Assembly (NCBI RefSeq): GCF_024347615.1
Contig: NZ_AP025508.1
Coordinates: 2,728,001 to 2,792,000 of the forward strand
DNA from: Vibrio splendidus
GTDB taxonomy: Bacteria; Pseudomonadota; Gammaproteobacteria; Enterobacterales; Vibrionaceae
Length of the DNA: 64,000 nt
Direction of reading: 5' to 3'
Below, in pieces: positions 45,517 through 55,141 of this stretch. The position numbers were made by a program, and so were the translations under genes. The notes under the pieces are model-generated. The model saw only the letters and a program-made list of their open reading frames with translations, was not told the origin of the DNA and did no database searches. How positions within the stretch are numbered: the first letter of the stretch is position 1; each line of letters opens with the position of its first letter.

Positions 45517-45864
45517 TTGGAAATTGCAAAATTAATTGATACTGGTTTTTCTACTGCTGATGCTGAATACCCTGAAATCTTTCAGGTTGATGGTGATGTG
45601 ATCTTAAAGTTTCGTGATTGGCGAGAGGAAAAGGTAGAAATCTTCTTTGCAGACCCAATTGCAATGAAGTGGCAAATGGCTGAGTCTTCTTTAAACGGAG
45701 AACGCTGCGATAGTTGCTATGAAATTGAACAGTCTAATTGGTTGAAGTTGCATATTGATCAAGATGAAGTATCCGAATCCGAAGGCTACAAACACTTTAA
45801 GTTTAATTTCAATGAGATTGGACAGTTTGAGGTTTTAGCTCTCAACTATCAATTAAAAACATAA
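45517..45864 (+). CDS. Hypothetical protein in an integron cassette
   Basis: 115 residues from TTG at 45517, with SD TGGAG 5 bases before it. It looks like a small beta-rich soluble protein (VILKFRDWREEKVEIFFADPIAMKW). It starts 20 bases after the attC core, as cassette genes do, and is followed after 12 bases by a second gene with an overlapping SD. No family recognised. Confidence 0.6.
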   Translation: MEIAKLIDTGFSTADAEYPEIFQVDGDVILKFRDWREEKVEIFFADPIAMKWQMAESSLNGERCDSCYEIEQSNWLKLHIDQDEVSESEGYKHFKFNFNEIGQFEVLALNYQLKT

Positions 45865-45876
45865 CAAGGAGGCCTT

Positions 45877-46239
45877 GTGGGAAAATTAGTTAAGCCGATT
45901 ATAGTGGTTGTAGTTTTTCTAGTTTCAGTTTGGGGATCAATGTGGTTAAAAAACAATGTCAACTTATCTGAAGCGTCATTTATGGTTCTCATTACTCTCG
46001 CGGCTATTTTTAGCATTCTCCTGCCAAATTTGAATCAGTTAAAGTCATTCTCAATTACTCGAGGTGAGCTGATTCTACAAGAAATCAAGGACAGTGAAGT
46101 TGCGGTGAAAGAGCTCGCTTTAGCTACACTAGAGCTTGTAGAAGCAAGCACAGAAGCAGCAATGGTGACCAGTGATTTTGACGAAGAGCGATACAAAAGG
46201 GCTATTGAAGAACTGAAGTCTTTGACAGCTAAAACATAA
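45877..46239 (+). CDS. Hypothetical membrane protein in an integron cassette
   Basis: 120 residues from GTG at 45877, with SD AAGGAGG. Two membrane helices (PIIVVVVFLVSVWGSMWL and SFMVLITLAAIFSILLPNL) are followed by a helical cytoplasmic tail (LALATLELVEASTEAA). The stop codon is the first TAA of the following attC site, which makes it the last gene of its cassette. Function unknown. Confidence 0.65.
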   Translation: MGKLVKPIIVVVVFLVSVWGSMWLKNNVNLSEASFMVLITLAAIFSILLPNLNQLKSFSITRGELILQEIKDSEVAVKELALATLELVEASTEAAMVTSDFDEERYKRAIEELKSLTAKT

Positions 46240-46356
46240 CAATAAATTTAATCAGATTTGTAACACTTGGCATTTTTGCTTTGAATTAGCTTAAGTATTT
46301 ACGGCACAATGGTTTAGGTGGGTGGTAGTGTTACTCACTACTTAATTTGGCGTTAG
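46237..46356 (+). repeat. Complete Vibrio-type attC (VCR/VPR-like) recombination site
   Basis: From TAACAATAAATTTAATCAG to TTTGGCGTTAG. It has the typical internal blocks CTTGGCATTTTTGCTTTGAA, TATTTACGGCACAATGG, TTTAGGTGGGTGGTAGTG and CTCACTACTTAATTTGGCGT. These match the approximately 120-base attC repeats of Vibrio superintegrons. It closes the two-gene cassette and opens the next. Confidence 0.82.
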
Positions 46357-46390
46357 CCGTTAGAGTCAAGCTTGGAGATAAAGGTAATTA

Positions 46391-47191
46391 ATGCGACAAG
46401 AAGAATGGTATTTATTTCAAGAACAGATATGCCAGCACTTTAGGTCTATCGGTGCTGAATCGGAAACCAACGTTTGTTTGAAAGGTGTAAGAACCGAACA
46501 TGATGTAGACGTGTATGTAAAAACTAAATTCTTAGGCATTGATTTACAATGGATAATCGAAGCTAAACATTGGAAGCGCAATGTAAACAAGGGACATGTA
46601 CTTGCACTACGAAGCATTGCTGAAGACTTAGGTGTAGATAAAGCATTTATAGTTTCTAGTAGCGGGTTTCAAAGTGGTGCTATGGAAGCTGCAAATAATA
46701 CAAATATAAAGTTGCTGACTTTCGACCAACTTAAAGAAGAAACTAAAGGCTTTGTTGAGTCTGAAATACTCAAAACTTACGAAACACGTTTGGATTTGCT
46801 AGAAAATAGATATTGGTCTCATTCCAAAAAAATTCGAATTAAATACGGCCTTCGTCATCATTTAATGGACCATGAGCTTAGATTTACAGGTCAAATGTTA
46901 CTAGGTGTAGCACGTAAAGCGTTGATGGATGCATCAGATAAAAACTATCCAATATTTCTTGGTACAGGACATAAAGAACACCAAGGAGAATTGTTTGCTG
47001 ACAACTTTCAGCAACTGCAAAACTGGTTGAACCTCAATTTCAATCACTTCGAGGCAAAGCTGTTAGCATCGGAGTGGGAAATGCATAAAAATGGAGATTA
47101 TAACCCAGACTGTATCTTGTCTTTGAGTAGTGATGAAACTCCGTCAAAAATGATGGCCAAAGGCATGTATAATGCCGAAGATGACAGCTAA
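46391..47191 (+). CDS. Mrr-like restriction endonuclease domain protein (cassette gene)
   Basis: 266 residues with SD GGAG. The N-terminal ~120 have the Mrr_cat/PD-(D/E)XK pattern: Asp in EHDVDVYV (about 38), then WIIEAKHWKRNV (E-x-K, about 56-60) and AFIVSSSGFQSGAMEAA, typical of this nuclease family. The C-terminal half is unassigned. It begins 35 bases after the complete attC. Such proteins cut modified or foreign DNA; here it probably acts with or beside the FRG gene downstream. Confidence 0.8.
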   Translation: MRQEEWYLFQEQICQHFRSIGAESETNVCLKGVRTEHDVDVYVKTKFLGIDLQWIIEAKHWKRNVNKGHVLALRSIAEDLGVDKAFIVSSSGFQSGAMEAANNTNIKLLTFDQLKEETKGFVESEILKTYETRLDLLENRYWSHSKKIRIKYGLRHHLMDHELRFTGQMLLGVARKALMDASDKNYPIFLGTGHKEHQGELFADNFQQLQNWLNLNFNHFEAKLLASEWEMHKNGDYNPDCILSLSSDETPSKMMAKGMYNAEDDS

Positions 47192-47218
47192 CAGGGCGGT
47201 ATAAGCCAGAGAGGCAAC

Positions 47219-47974
47219 ATGAAATATTATAGTCTGGATACGATAGAAAAAGTCTTTTCGTTTGCCACACGATTTGTCCCAGAGAACCACATGGTTTTTC
47301 GAGGAGTAATTAACTCTGAATATGAATTGATTTCCTCTGTCGGTCGCCTGCCATTGCTCGGAGATTCGAGCGAGGAGCTTGATAGAGAAAGGGCGCTATT
47401 AGAGCAATTCAAGATGAAGAGTGCGCTGCGAGTACAGTGTCAGCCGTCAAATGACTGGGAATGGCTTAGCTTGGCGCAACACTATGGTTTGCCTACAAGA
47501 CTTTTAGATTGGAGTATTAACCCTCTAATTGCGTTGTACTTTGCTACAGCTCACTCACCTGAAGAACTATACGGAGGAAAGCCCCTGAGTAACTGTGCGG
47601 TGTACGGCCTTATAAGTCATATACACATAGATTCGAGTTATCATATTGACCCACTTGATCTAACTCAAACATTGGAGTTCTATGGGCCAAGCATCTCAGA
47701 GCGTCTAGTCAATCAAGCTGGCTTGTTTACTGTTCATCACGAACCTAGAAAGGCATTTGACACTGACAAGTTGCATAAATTTGTTATACCTGGTGAGTTA
47801 AAACCTCAAATTCAGTCAAAACTTGGTTTGTTAGGTATTAATGAATCAACTATCTATCCTGGTCTCGATGGTATTGCAAAATCACTTAAAACAGAATTTT
47901 ACAATCATACTACTCGACCATTAGATCTTGAAAAGGCACCTGAATATATGCAATCGCAACTGGGTGGCTTATAA
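47219..47974 (+). CDS. FRG-domain protein (cassette gene)
   Basis: 251 residues. Starts 27 bases after the nuclease gene, with SD AGAGAGG. The FRG signature is clear: HMVFRGVINSEYELISSVGR near residue 22, then WLSLAQHYGLPTRLLDWSINPLIALYFA. FRG proteins are of unknown function, widespread in phages, cassettes and defence islands. The stop is followed by a truncated attC. Confidence 0.88.
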   Translation: MKYYSLDTIEKVFSFATRFVPENHMVFRGVINSEYELISSVGRLPLLGDSSEELDRERALLEQFKMKSALRVQCQPSNDWEWLSLAQHYGLPTRLLDWSINPLIALYFATAHSPEELYGGKPLSNCAVYGLISHIHIDSSYHIDPLDLTQTLEFYGPSISERLVNQAGLFTVHHEPRKAFDTDKLHKFVIPGELKPQIQSKLGLLGINESTIYPGLDGIAKSLKTEFYNHTTRPLDLEKAPEYMQSQLGGL

Positions 47975-47986
47975 CAAGCATTTAAG
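47969..47986 (+). repeat. Truncated attC site at the end of the cassette segment
   Basis: TTATAACAAGCATTTAAG is the start of a Vibrio attC repeat. After it the sequence diverges and the conserved interior and GGCGTTA core are absent, so this is a breakpoint where the cassette array was cut. Confidence 0.6.
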
Positions 47987-48455
47987 GTTTCAAGATACTT
48001 TTTCTAATCTTGTATAAACATTTTAGAGCTATAGGTCTAAATCGTTTTTGTCCAAAAGCGAGTTACGGAGGCTCTTATACGAGTGTTATACCGATGGTCA
48101 AGGAAAATCATATATGCCTAGCGAGTAGTGAGCTGTGCGAGCGTCAGGAGTGGCTTTATTATTTTACTTTACCATCATTCCCCTAAATACCCTTTTAGCA
48201 GGGTGATGGTTTCACGCAGTGAGGCCATCGCCTTACAAAGCCTTCTGGAAAGAAATTTTATAGAGCAGTCGTTTTTAATTTGCTACTATTTTTGTAAAGA
48301 ATAATGGAGGTAATTTTGAACAGAATTCATCCATTAAAGCACTAGGTTTACAAATCTTTCTATTTTCGTAAAGGAAAGTCTAGATAGAAAGGCCTTGTGA
48401 GCCCTTGTATACTTGGAAACTCACTCACTCACTCACTAAGTAAGATTATTTTTTA
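47987..48455. other. Intergenic region, right edge of the genomic island
   Basis: About 470 bases without a supported gene. It includes a hairpin (GATGGTTTCAC / GTGAGGCCATC, about 48206-48231) and four TCAC tandem units (48421-48436). The island/core boundary probably lies here, but no copy of the left att repeat is present. Confidence 0.4.
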
Positions 48456-48575
48456 GTGAATATAAACAAAATTCAAAGAGAAAACGGACGTCTAGGCTCA
48501 CAAGCTGTTAGCCCTAAGCGCAAGAAGCTAACAGGCCTATTGGCTAAAAAGCGCCGCGTTTATCTAGCGGCATAA
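48456..48575 (+). CDS. Small basic ORF upstream of gloA
   Basis: 39 residues from GTG 48456, very basic (SPKRKKLTGLLAKKRRVYLAA), ending 46 bases before gloA. The codon use looks like core genes, but there is no good ribosome site and an in-frame stop lies 15 bases upstream. It could be a genuine small protein or the 3' part of a gene cut by the island. Not a family I can name. Confidence 0.4.
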   Translation: MNINKIQRENGRLGSQAVSPKRKKLTGLLAKKRRVYLAA

Positions 48576-48621
48576 AACAGAATTACAAAAACGTATACAT
48601 AATTAAAGCTAGGAGCAAATC

Positions 48622-49038
48622 ATGTCAAACGGTCGTATTTTACACACCATGCTACGCGTGGGTGATCTAGACAAGTCTATCGAGTTCTACACCAATGTAA
48701 TGGGCATGCAGCTATTACGTAAGAACGAAAACAAAGAGTACGAATACACGCTGGCTTTCGTTGGCTTTGGTGACGAATCTCAAGGCGCTGTGATTGAGCT
48801 GACTTACAACTGGGGCACGACTGAATACGACCTTGGCTCAGCTTTTGGTCACGTTGCTATCGGTGTTGATGACATCTACACAACGTGTGATGCAATTAAA
48901 GCAGCAGGCGGTAACGTAACGCGTGAAGCTGGCCCTGTTAAAGGCGGCTCTACACACATCGCATTCGTTAAAGATCCTGATGGCTACATGATTGAGCTGA
49001 TTCAGAACAAACAGGCAAGCGCAGGTCTAGAAGGTTAA
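48622..49038 (+). CDS. gloA: Lactoylglutathione lyase (glyoxalase I)
   Basis: 138 residues. Converts the hemithioacetal of methylglyoxal and glutathione to S-lactoylglutathione. It has the glyoxalase fold with metal-binding residues in [15 protein letters not shown] (His5-region), AVIELTYNW (Glu), [10 protein letters not shown] (His) and GYMIELIQ (Glu). SD AGGAG. In relatives gloA follows nth, so this gene marks the right side of the island. Confidence 0.96.
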   Translation: MSNGRILHTMLRVGDLDKSIEFYTNVMGMQLLRKNENKEYEYTLAFVGFGDESQGAVIELTYNWGTTEYDLGSAFGHVAIGVDDIYTTCDAIKAAGGNVTREAGPVKGGSTHIAFVKDPDGYMIELIQNKQASAGLEG

Positions 49039-49090
49039 TCCCTCAACCTCTTTGCGAAGTTGGGCTTGAACGCCTGATGAAATGAAAAAA

Positions 49091-49120
49091 AGAAGCGAGC
49101 ACTGTGCTCGCTTCTTTTTT
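49091..49120 (+). terminator. Terminator of gloA
   Basis: Stem AGAAGCGAGCAC / GTGCTCGCTTCT with flanking A and T runs; can act in both directions. Confidence 0.88.
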
Positions 49121-49187
49121 ATGTTTCCACGCACGAACAATACCCTTCACCAATTATTATTAACAATCTCACCAATGAAACTTTACA

Positions 49188-49202
49188 TGATAATGATTAT
49201 CA
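49188..49202. promoter_or_regulatory. Fur box
   Basis: TGATAATGATTATCA is a perfect 7-1-7 inverted repeat of the Fur consensus, 38 bases upstream of the next start codon. It predicts iron-dependent repression of the following gene. Confidence 0.85.
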
Positions 49203-49239
49203 TTTAAATTAACCACCTATTGATTAGTGAGGTAATACA

Positions 49240-49674
49240 ATGATTAGCGAATGGGAAAAACACACGTTACTTGCCGATACTGCATTGCAGCTCGACGATC
49301 CTGTACGAAGTATTCTTCACTATCAGCAAGCATTGAACTTGAGCGAAGAAATTACTGAACGCACTGATATTCAGGCTGATGAGCGTTTGCTGATTTCGGT
49401 TATCTCTTGCCATAACCTTGCTCAATTCTGGCGATGGGCTGGGGATACAGACTACGAACTCAAGTACCTTCAACTTGCTTCGGAAAAAGTACTGACACTG
49501 ATTCCGCAGTGCCCGAATACACAATGCTCCAGCTTTATAGATTCTATTGGTTGCTGTAAGAAAGCCCTTATCGATTTCATGAAACGCCATCCCAACCCTA
49601 AAATTGCCTCTATGGTTGAAAAAATCGATACCGCGACCAACTGTGAAATGATCGCTCGTTTCCGCTTGAACTAA
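49240..49674 (+). CDS. Small helical (TPR-like) protein under Fur control
   Basis: 144 residues, all-helical, with TPR-like pairs (LLADTALQLDDPVRSILHYQQALNLSEE, then NLAQFWRWAGDTDYELKYLQLASEK) and a cysteine cluster (CPNTQCSSFIDSIGCCKK). It resembles the DUF2753-type small proteins of Vibrio, a recollection that needs checking. The Fur box ahead of it points to a role in iron limitation. It is a single-gene unit ended by a terminator. Confidence 0.7.
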   Translation: MISEWEKHTLLADTALQLDDPVRSILHYQQALNLSEEITERTDIQADERLLISVISCHNLAQFWRWAGDTDYELKYLQLASEKVLTLIPQCPNTQCSSFIDSIGCCKKALIDFMKRHPNPKIASMVEKIDTATNCEMIARFRLN

Positions 49675-49713
49675 ACAAGTTACGTTAAGACAACGACTTC
49701 AAAGTTAAAATAC

Positions 49714-49742
49714 AAAAAAGCCCGTCATTTCGACGGGCTTCT
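49714..49742. terminator. Bidirectional terminator between the Fur-regulated gene and motY
   Basis: Stem AAGCCCGTC / GACGGGCTT with an A tract on the left and T residues on the right, between two convergent genes. Confidence 0.85.
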
Positions 49743-49769
49743 TGATTGGAGCTTTAGATTTTATTCAAG

Positions 49770-50651
49770 CTAAACCTGCGTTCTACCCAATGAGATAACA
49801 ACGCGGCGGTTTTGATCTTTACCAATTGGTGAATTGTTGTCGGCAATTGGACGACGCTTACCATAACCTTGCACTTGAATACGGTCTTCCGGTAAACCGA
49901 GTGACTTAAAGTACTCTCTTAACGATTCTGCTCTTCGCTCTGAAAGATTCTGGCTAATGCCTTTGCTGTCAGCAGAATCGGTATACGTGGCCACCAGCAC
50001 CAGATCAATGTCTTGGTTATAGCGAACATAGTCAGCTATCTGGCTTAACCTTTTACGTGATGATTTGTTCAGCTGATCACTATTACGATCGTAATGCAAA
50101 ATAGTGAAAGAGATATCTTCAAAGCTGTAAGGCAGTAGGTTAGCAATACAGTCACTGAACACATTGTACTTTTCTTGGAACAACACCGACGATAACGACA
50201 CTTCGATACGCTGATCTCGGCTCTGCCACTCTTGGTAACTGAATGTCGGGTAACGTCCTTTCTCTAGCTCACTCAAGATTCCCCACGCCGTTTGACCGCC
50301 AACGTAGCCATCAAATTGTTGGAAGAACTTAATGGTTGTCATGCGATCAGCACTTTCACCCGGACGCCAAGGTGGCGGCATCGAGATCAAACTGACATTA
50401 CGCGTCGCACCCATTGGGCGGCGCATTTTAAGCTCAAAGTCCAAAATGATTTTTTTACTCGCGCGAGATGAGAACTCAGCATCACCAAAATTTGGAATCG
50501 GGTGAACCAAGCGACATTCTAGTGGCGTGTTAGCCACCATCTCCCACGCCGACTGTTGAGGAGATGCTCCATAACGCTTTTCTTGTGCCATGACCGATGA
50601 CGACATAAGTAGCGAAAATAGCATTGAACCTGTTATGAGTTGTTTCTTCAT
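49770..50651 (-). CDS. motY: Sodium-type flagellar motor protein MotY
   Basis: 293 residues with a signal peptide ([22 protein letters not shown]). The N-terminal domain ([13 protein letters not shown]) binds the basal body T ring. The C-terminal OmpA-like peptidoglycan-binding domain has [20 protein letters not shown] and [13 protein letters not shown]. MotY with MotX anchors the PomAB stator of the Vibrio polar flagellum. A sigma-28-like promoter (CTAAAC, then GCGGCAAT, minus strand, about 50693-50725) lies upstream but the match is partial. Confidence 0.95.
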   Translation of the reverse strand: MKKQLITGSMLFSLLMSSSVMAQEKRYGASPQQSAWEMVANTPLECRLVHPIPNFGDAEFSSRASKKIILDFELKMRRPMGATRNVSLISMPPPWRPGESADRMTTIKFFQQFDGYVGGQTAWGILSELEKGRYPTFSYQEWQSRDQRIEVSLSSVLFQEKYNVFSDCIANLLPYSFEDISFTILHYDRNSDQLNKSSRKRLSQIADYVRYNQDIDLVLVATYTDSADSKGISQNLSERRAESLREYFKSLGLPEDRIQVQGYGKRRPIADNNSPIGKDQNRRVVISLGRTQV

Positions 50652-50839
50652 AAAGTGGAGTATCTCTTAAGCAATTCGTTTAACAATGCAGCCAATTGCC
50701 GCATTTTTCTCTCGCGTTTAGATATGCAATTATCAAGCCGAGATGGTGCGGCTAATTTATGATTTATTGACCTTTCCTAGTTTTTATCAACGCTATTATC
50801 TGCAATAATGCAGCCTTAATCACACTTATTTGGGCTAAC

Positions 50840-51484
50840 ATGACTGTAGAAAACGAAGCTCTGACCCTAAAAAAACGCTTTCGTGGCTATTTTCCAGTGG
50901 TCATCGACGTGGAAACCGCAGGGTTTAACGCTGAAACCGATGCATTATTAGAAATCTGTGCCATTACATTAAAAATGGATGAGAACGGAGATCTGCACCC
51001 TGCATCAACGCTTCATTTTCACATTGAGCCTTTTGAAGGCGCAAATATAGAGCAGGCAGCATTAGACTTTAACGGAATTAAAGACCCATTTAGCCCATTA
51101 CGTGGTGCAGTGTCGGAACAAGAAGCCCTTAAAGAAATCTACAAGCTAGTGAGAAAAGAACAAAAAGCTTCAGATTGCAGTCGCGCAATCATGGTTGCTC
51201 ACAACGCTACATTCGATTTGAACTTCGTTAATGCAGCAAGTGAGCGCTGTAAGCTTAAACGCGTCCCTTTCCATCCATTTGCTACTTTTGACACTGCAGC
51301 TCTTAGTGGTCTTGCCTACGGTCAAACCGTTTTGGCTAAAGCTTGCCGCACTGCAGGGATGGAATTTGACAACAAAGAAGCACACTCTGCTTTGTATGAT
51401 ACGCAAAAAACCACAGAGTTATTTTGCGGCATTGTAAACAAATGGAAAGCCCTTGGTGGTTGGCCTCTTGTTGACGAAGAATAA
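50840..51484 (+). CDS. rnt: Ribonuclease T
   Basis: 214 residues. DEDDh 3'-5' exonuclease that trims tRNA and other stable RNA 3' ends. Motifs: Exo [12 protein letters not shown] (Asp, Glu), Exo [14 protein letters not shown] (Asp), Exo [19 protein letters not shown] (His, Asp). Length matches E. coli RNase T (215). Divergent from motY. Confidence 0.96.
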   Translation: MTVENEALTLKKRFRGYFPVVIDVETAGFNAETDALLEICAITLKMDENGDLHPASTLHFHIEPFEGANIEQAALDFNGIKDPFSPLRGAVSEQEALKEIYKLVRKEQKASDCSRAIMVAHNATFDLNFVNAASERCKLKRVPFHPFATFDTAALSGLAYGQTVLAKACRTAGMEFDNKEAHSALYDTQKTTELFCGIVNKWKALGGWPLVDEE

Positions 51485-51549
51485 AAAATAGAGTCGGTAA
51501 ACGTTCACTCGTATTGCCTTCATAAAAAACACAACATCCCGAGAATAAT

Positions 51550-52875
51550 ATGAATCCTGTTGTAATTTCAGTTTGCATCATGCTTGTTTTAGCTTTGATG
51601 CGCGTAAACGTAGTCGTTGCTCTCACGTTCAGCGCAATTATCGGTGGCGTAGCCTCTGGTATGGGCTTGAACGACGCAGTCGCGGCTTTCGAAAGTGGAT
51701 TAGGTGGTGGTGCAACTATCGCACTTAGCTACGCTATGCTTGGTACATTCGCTGTCGCTATCTCACGTTCTGGTATCACAGACCTGCTTGCTCAAAGCGT
51801 CATTAAGCGCATTCACGGTAAAGAGAACAGTGCGGCATCTAATGGTCTAAAATATGGCATCCTAGCGTCTTTGATCCTAGTGACCATGTCTTCGCAAAAC
51901 GTAATCCCTGTGCATATCGCCTTTATCCCAATCTTAATCCCACCTCTATTAGGCGTATTCGCAAAAATGAACCTAGACCGTCGTCTGGTTGCGTGTGTAC
52001 TTACTTTTGGTCTGATTACTCCGTATATGGTTCTACCTATCGGTTTTGGTGGCATCTTCCTAAACAATATCCTACTTAAAAACCTTCACGACAACGGTCT
52101 TGAAAACGTAGTAGCAAGCCAAGTACCAATGGCAATGTTGTTACCAGCTGCAGGCATGATCTTTGGCCTTCTTACGGCAGTGTTCTTTACTTACCGTAAG
52201 CCACGTCAATACAAAGAAACGTCTCATACTGTTGTTTCAACCGAAGTGAAAGAGATCAACAAGAAGCACATCCTAGTGGCTGCTGCTGGTATTGTTGCTG
52301 CGCTAACGGTTCAACTATCGACAGGTTCTATGATCATCGGTGCTTTGGCTGGTTTCATGGTATTCACCTTCGGTGGTGTAATCGCTTGGAAAGAGACACA
52401 CGATGTCTTCACTAAAGGCGTTCACATGATGGCAATGATCGGTTTCATCATGATTGCAGCGGCAGGTTTCGCGGCAGTTATGAAGCAAACAGGTGGCGTT
52501 GAATCTCTGGTTGAAGCACTTTCAACCAGCATTGGCGACAACAAGCCTCTAGCAGCACTGCTTATGCTAATCGTTGGCCTATTGGTAACAATGGGTATCG
52601 GCTCATCGTTCTCTACGATTCCAATCCTTGCGACTATCTACGTTCCTCTTGCGGCAGCATTTGGTTTCTCACCAATGGCAACCATTGCTTTAGTAGGTAC
52701 AGCCGCAGCGCTAGGTGATGCGGGCTCTCCTGCTTCTGACTCAACATTAGGTCCAACATCGGGTCTAAATGCTGATGGACAGCATGAGCACGTTTGGGAA
52801 ACCGTTGTACCGACATTCTTACACTACAACATCCCACTGATCGTATTCGGTTGGGTTGCGGCTATGGTTCTGTAA
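51550..52875 (+). CDS. Na+/H+ antiporter family membrane protein (NhaC/YuiF-like)
   Basis: 441 residues with about 11-12 membrane helices. It has the features of the Na+/H+ antiporter family: [39 protein letters not shown] and [20 protein letters not shown]. It probably exchanges Na+ or an organic cation/amino acid for protons. It begins 65 bases after rnt with a ribosome site (GAGAA) and has its own terminator. Substrate cannot be read from the sequence. Confidence 0.82.
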   Translation: MNPVVISVCIMLVLALMRVNVVVALTFSAIIGGVASGMGLNDAVAAFESGLGGGATIALSYAMLGTFAVAISRSGITDLLAQSVIKRIHGKENSAASNGLKYGILASLILVTMSSQNVIPVHIAFIPILIPPLLGVFAKMNLDRRLVACVLTFGLITPYMVLPIGFGGIFLNNILLKNLHDNGLENVVASQVPMAMLLPAAGMIFGLLTAVFFTYRKPRQYKETSHTVVSTEVKEINKKHILVAAAGIVAALTVQLSTGSMIIGALAGFMVFTFGGVIAWKETHDVFTKGVHMMAMIGFIMIAAAGFAAVMKQTGGVESLVEALSTSIGDNKPLAALLMLIVGLLVTMGIGSSFSTIPILATIYVPLAAAFGFSPMATIALVGTAAALGDAGSPASDSTLGPTSGLNADGQHEHVWETVVPTFLHYNIPLIVFGWVAAMVL

Positions 52876-52949
52876 TTGGGTTCTTTAGCTAAGAATCAAT
52901 ACGCAATAAACCGTAAGTAGTAAGCTGTAAGCTAAAGAAAGACATTGTA

Positions 52950-52975
52950 AAGACCGCCTCGTGCGGTCTTTTTTG
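52950..52975 (+). terminator. Terminator of the antiporter gene
   Basis: Stem AAGACCGC / GCGGTCTT with a short loop, then a T run. Confidence 0.85.
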
Positions 52976-53041
52976 TTCCTGAGATTCATTCCACTCTTCC
53001 TTCCTCTTCCTCTCACTCTCAATGAACCGGCAACGCCAAAC

Positions 53042-53070
53042 AAAAAAGGCTTACTCTGATGAGTAGGCCT
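53042..53070 (-). terminator. Terminator of the DsbA-family gene
   Basis: Stem AAGGCTTACTC / GAGTAGGCCTT with an A tract on the left, giving a U tract on the minus strand. Confidence 0.7.
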
Positions 53071-53109
53071 TGGAAATAATTTGCTTTAATACAGACAACT
53101 CTCGCTGAA

Positions 53110-53739
53110 TTATACAGCGGGAACGTTATTCACCAATACTTCGCGAATAGACTTAAGCGTCGCTTCCGTTGAATGGTAATCCAGTTCTACTGCCGTAAAA
53201 ATACCGTTAACTTCAAGCATTAACGTCGGGTAAGAATGCACACCGATCGCTTCTTTAAAGCCTAACTGGTCATCTAATTCGCTTTCCAATAACTTACTAG
53301 AAAGATCATTTTCAAACTGTTGTACATTCATCCCTAGCTCTTCCGCTAACTGCAAATGCGTTTCTTGACTGTGTGGCAACATCGCACGAAGGTAGTAAGC
53401 GTGTTGAATTGCTTCAAGCATCGCTTCGTAATGGTCTTGAAAACCAGCAGCGATCACGGCACGACAAGCAGGGTAAGTGCTACGAACTGGTTGGCATTCA
53501 GTCCAGAATTCGTGGTTGAACTCAGTACCCAACTTAGCTTCAATCTGCTTCCAGATAGCTTGCAGCTTACCTTTCATCTCTTCTGACATTGGATCTTCAG
53601 AATCAGGGGCCAAACCACCGACTACGTAGTTAAACTCAATACTCGCAGGTAGCTGCTGTTTTAAGAGTTCTAATGTTGGCTTATAACCCCAGCACCAACT
53701 GCACATTGGGTCATGCACATAATGAAGTTTTACGTCCAT
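53110..53739 (-). CDS. DsbA-family oxidoreductase, cytoplasmic (FrnE-like)
   Basis: 209 residues without a signal peptide. Thioredoxin fold with an active site CSWCWG at residues 13-18 (C-x-x-C), the helical insertion typical of DsbA/FrnE proteins, and the cis-Pro loop in GVHSYPTLMLEV. It probably handles disulfides or glutathione adducts in the cytoplasm. SD AAGGAA. It follows grxD on the same strand. Confidence 0.88.
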   Translation of the reverse strand: MDVKLHYVHDPMCSWCWGYKPTLELLKQQLPASIEFNYVVGGLAPDSEDPMSEEMKGKLQAIWKQIEAKLGTEFNHEFWTECQPVRSTYPACRAVIAAGFQDHYEAMLEAIQHAYYLRAMLPHSQETHLQLAEELGMNVQQFENDLSSKLLESELDDQLGFKEAIGVHSYPTLMLEVNGIFTAVELDYHSTEATLKSIREVLVNNVPAV

Positions 53740-53836
53740 TGTTCATTCCTTATCGAGTCTTTCAAACCATTCAAACAAAAAAGGAGCCTCATTAAGGGCC
53801 CCTTCCATTCAATATTTAAGCGCAAAGGCTTAAAGC

Positions 53837-54175
53837 TTACTCAGCGTCGTCGCCAGCTACTTTAGCAGCCGCTTCTTTAACGATTGGCTGAAGTTCGCCT
53901 TTTTGGAACATCTCAAGAATGATGTCACAACCACCGATCAGCTCACCGTCAACCCAAAGTTGTGGGAACGTTGGCCATTGTGCGTAAGCTGGAAGCTCTG
54001 CACGGATGTCAGGGTTTTGTAGGATATCTACGTAAGCAAATTTTTCACCACATGCCATTAGAGCTTGAGATGCTTGAGAAGAAAAACCACAGCTTGGCAG
54101 CTTAGGAGAACCTTTCATGTAAAGTAGAATGGTGTTTTCTTCAATTTGCTGTTTGATTTTATCGATAGTTTCCAT
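53837..54175 (-). CDS. grxD: Monothiol glutaredoxin Grx4
   Basis: 112 residues with the monothiol active site CGFS (PKLPSCGFSSQA, Cys near 29), the TFPQLWVDGELIGGCDI glutathione-binding segment, and a C-terminal Ala-rich tail. Grx4 carries a bridging 2Fe-2S cluster with BolA-type proteins and acts in iron-sulfur delivery. It lies divergent from sodB, another iron/oxidative stress gene. Confidence 0.95.
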   Translation of the reverse strand: METIDKIKQQIEENTILLYMKGSPKLPSCGFSSQASQALMACGEKFAYVDILQNPDIRAELPAYAQWPTFPQLWVDGELIGGCDIILEMFQKGELQPIVKEAAAKVAGDDAE

Positions 54176-54444
54176 TGCTTCCTCGTTAATGGATTACGGC
54201 TTTTATTGCCTTTATTCTACCCCAAACCAAAAGAATAAAAACCATATAAAAAAAGCGGTTTACGAGCTAAGCTAACAATTCACACAAAAGTGATGAATTA
54301 AGCTTTTAATAAAGTAAAAACTTGCTAAACTATATCGCAAGTCAGCAAATTGACCATGGTTGGCTGTAAAGCGAACCATGAATAATAATATCACTGGAAG
54401 CAATCGAAAGAGTTAACTCTTTCATATCAATGGAGAATTGAGCA

Positions 54445-55029
54445 ATGGCATTTGAACTACCGGCTCTTCCTTACGCGAAAGACGCGCTAGAACCACACAT
54501 CTCAGCAGAAACGCTAGATTTCCACCACGGTAAGCACCACAACACTTACGTTGTTAAGCTAAACGGTCTTATCCCAGGTACTGAGTTTGAAGGCAAAACA
54601 CTAGAAGAGATCGTTAAGACTTCTACTGGTGGTGTTTTCAATAACGCTGCTCAAATCTGGAACCACACGTTCTACTGGCACTGTCTTGCTCCTAAAGCAG
54701 GCGGCGAACCAACTGGCGCTGTTGCAGAAGCAATCAACGCTGCATTCGGTTCTTTCGAAGAATTCAAAGCGAAATTCACTGATTCAGCAATCAACAACTT
54801 CGGTTCTTCTTGGACTTGGTTAGTTAAGAAAGCTGACGGTTCTCTAGACATCGTTAACACTTCTAACGCTGCTACTCCTCTAACAGAAGAAGGTGTTACT
54901 CCACTTCTAACTGTTGACCTATGGGAACACGCTTACTACATCGATTTCCGCAATGTTCGCCCTGACTACATGGCTGCATTCTGGAACCTAGTAAACTGGT
55001 CTTTCGTAGAAGAGAACCTAGCTAAGTAA
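54445..55029 (+). CDS. sodB: Iron superoxide dismutase
   Basis: 194 residues, cytoplasmic. Converts superoxide to peroxide and oxygen. Metal ligands are visible: His in [13 protein letters not shown], His in [11 protein letters not shown], and Asp/His in [12 protein letters not shown]. Fe-type signatures are [10 protein letters not shown] and FGSSWTWLV. Strong SD TGGAG, codon use of a highly expressed gene. sodB is commonly a RyhB target, but the pairing site was not checked here. Confidence 0.97.
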   Translation: MAFELPALPYAKDALEPHISAETLDFHHGKHHNTYVVKLNGLIPGTEFEGKTLEEIVKTSTGGVFNNAAQIWNHTFYWHCLAPKAGGEPTGAVAEAINAAFGSFEEFKAKFTDSAINNFGSSWTWLVKKADGSLDIVNTSNAATPLTEEGVTPLLTVDLWEHAYYIDFRNVRPDYMAAFWNLVNWSFVEENLAK

Positions 55030-55070
55030 TTATTACTTACGCTGCGCTATTTATAGCGAGTTATCTATTG

Positions 55071-55099
55071 AAAGCTCATGCCTCGGCGTGAGCTTTTTT
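55071..55099 (+). terminator. Terminator of sodB
   Basis: Stem AAAGCTCATGCC / GGCGTGAGCTTT with a short loop and T run. Confidence 0.88.
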
Positions 55100-55141
55100 G
55101 TATCTGTCGTATTCCACAAAATCTAGACCTTTCTTAGCCTA

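Noticed and set aside
46240..46390. Reading this intergenic stretch as a promoter region only
   Set aside because: Its blocks match a Vibrio attC repeat from end to end, so it is annotated as attC.
16989..48455. Assigning the island firmly to the strand-biased circularizing (Tn6283-like) family
   Set aside because: The recombinase trio fits, but no SRAP-like gene or inverted terminal motif of that family was recognised at the other end.
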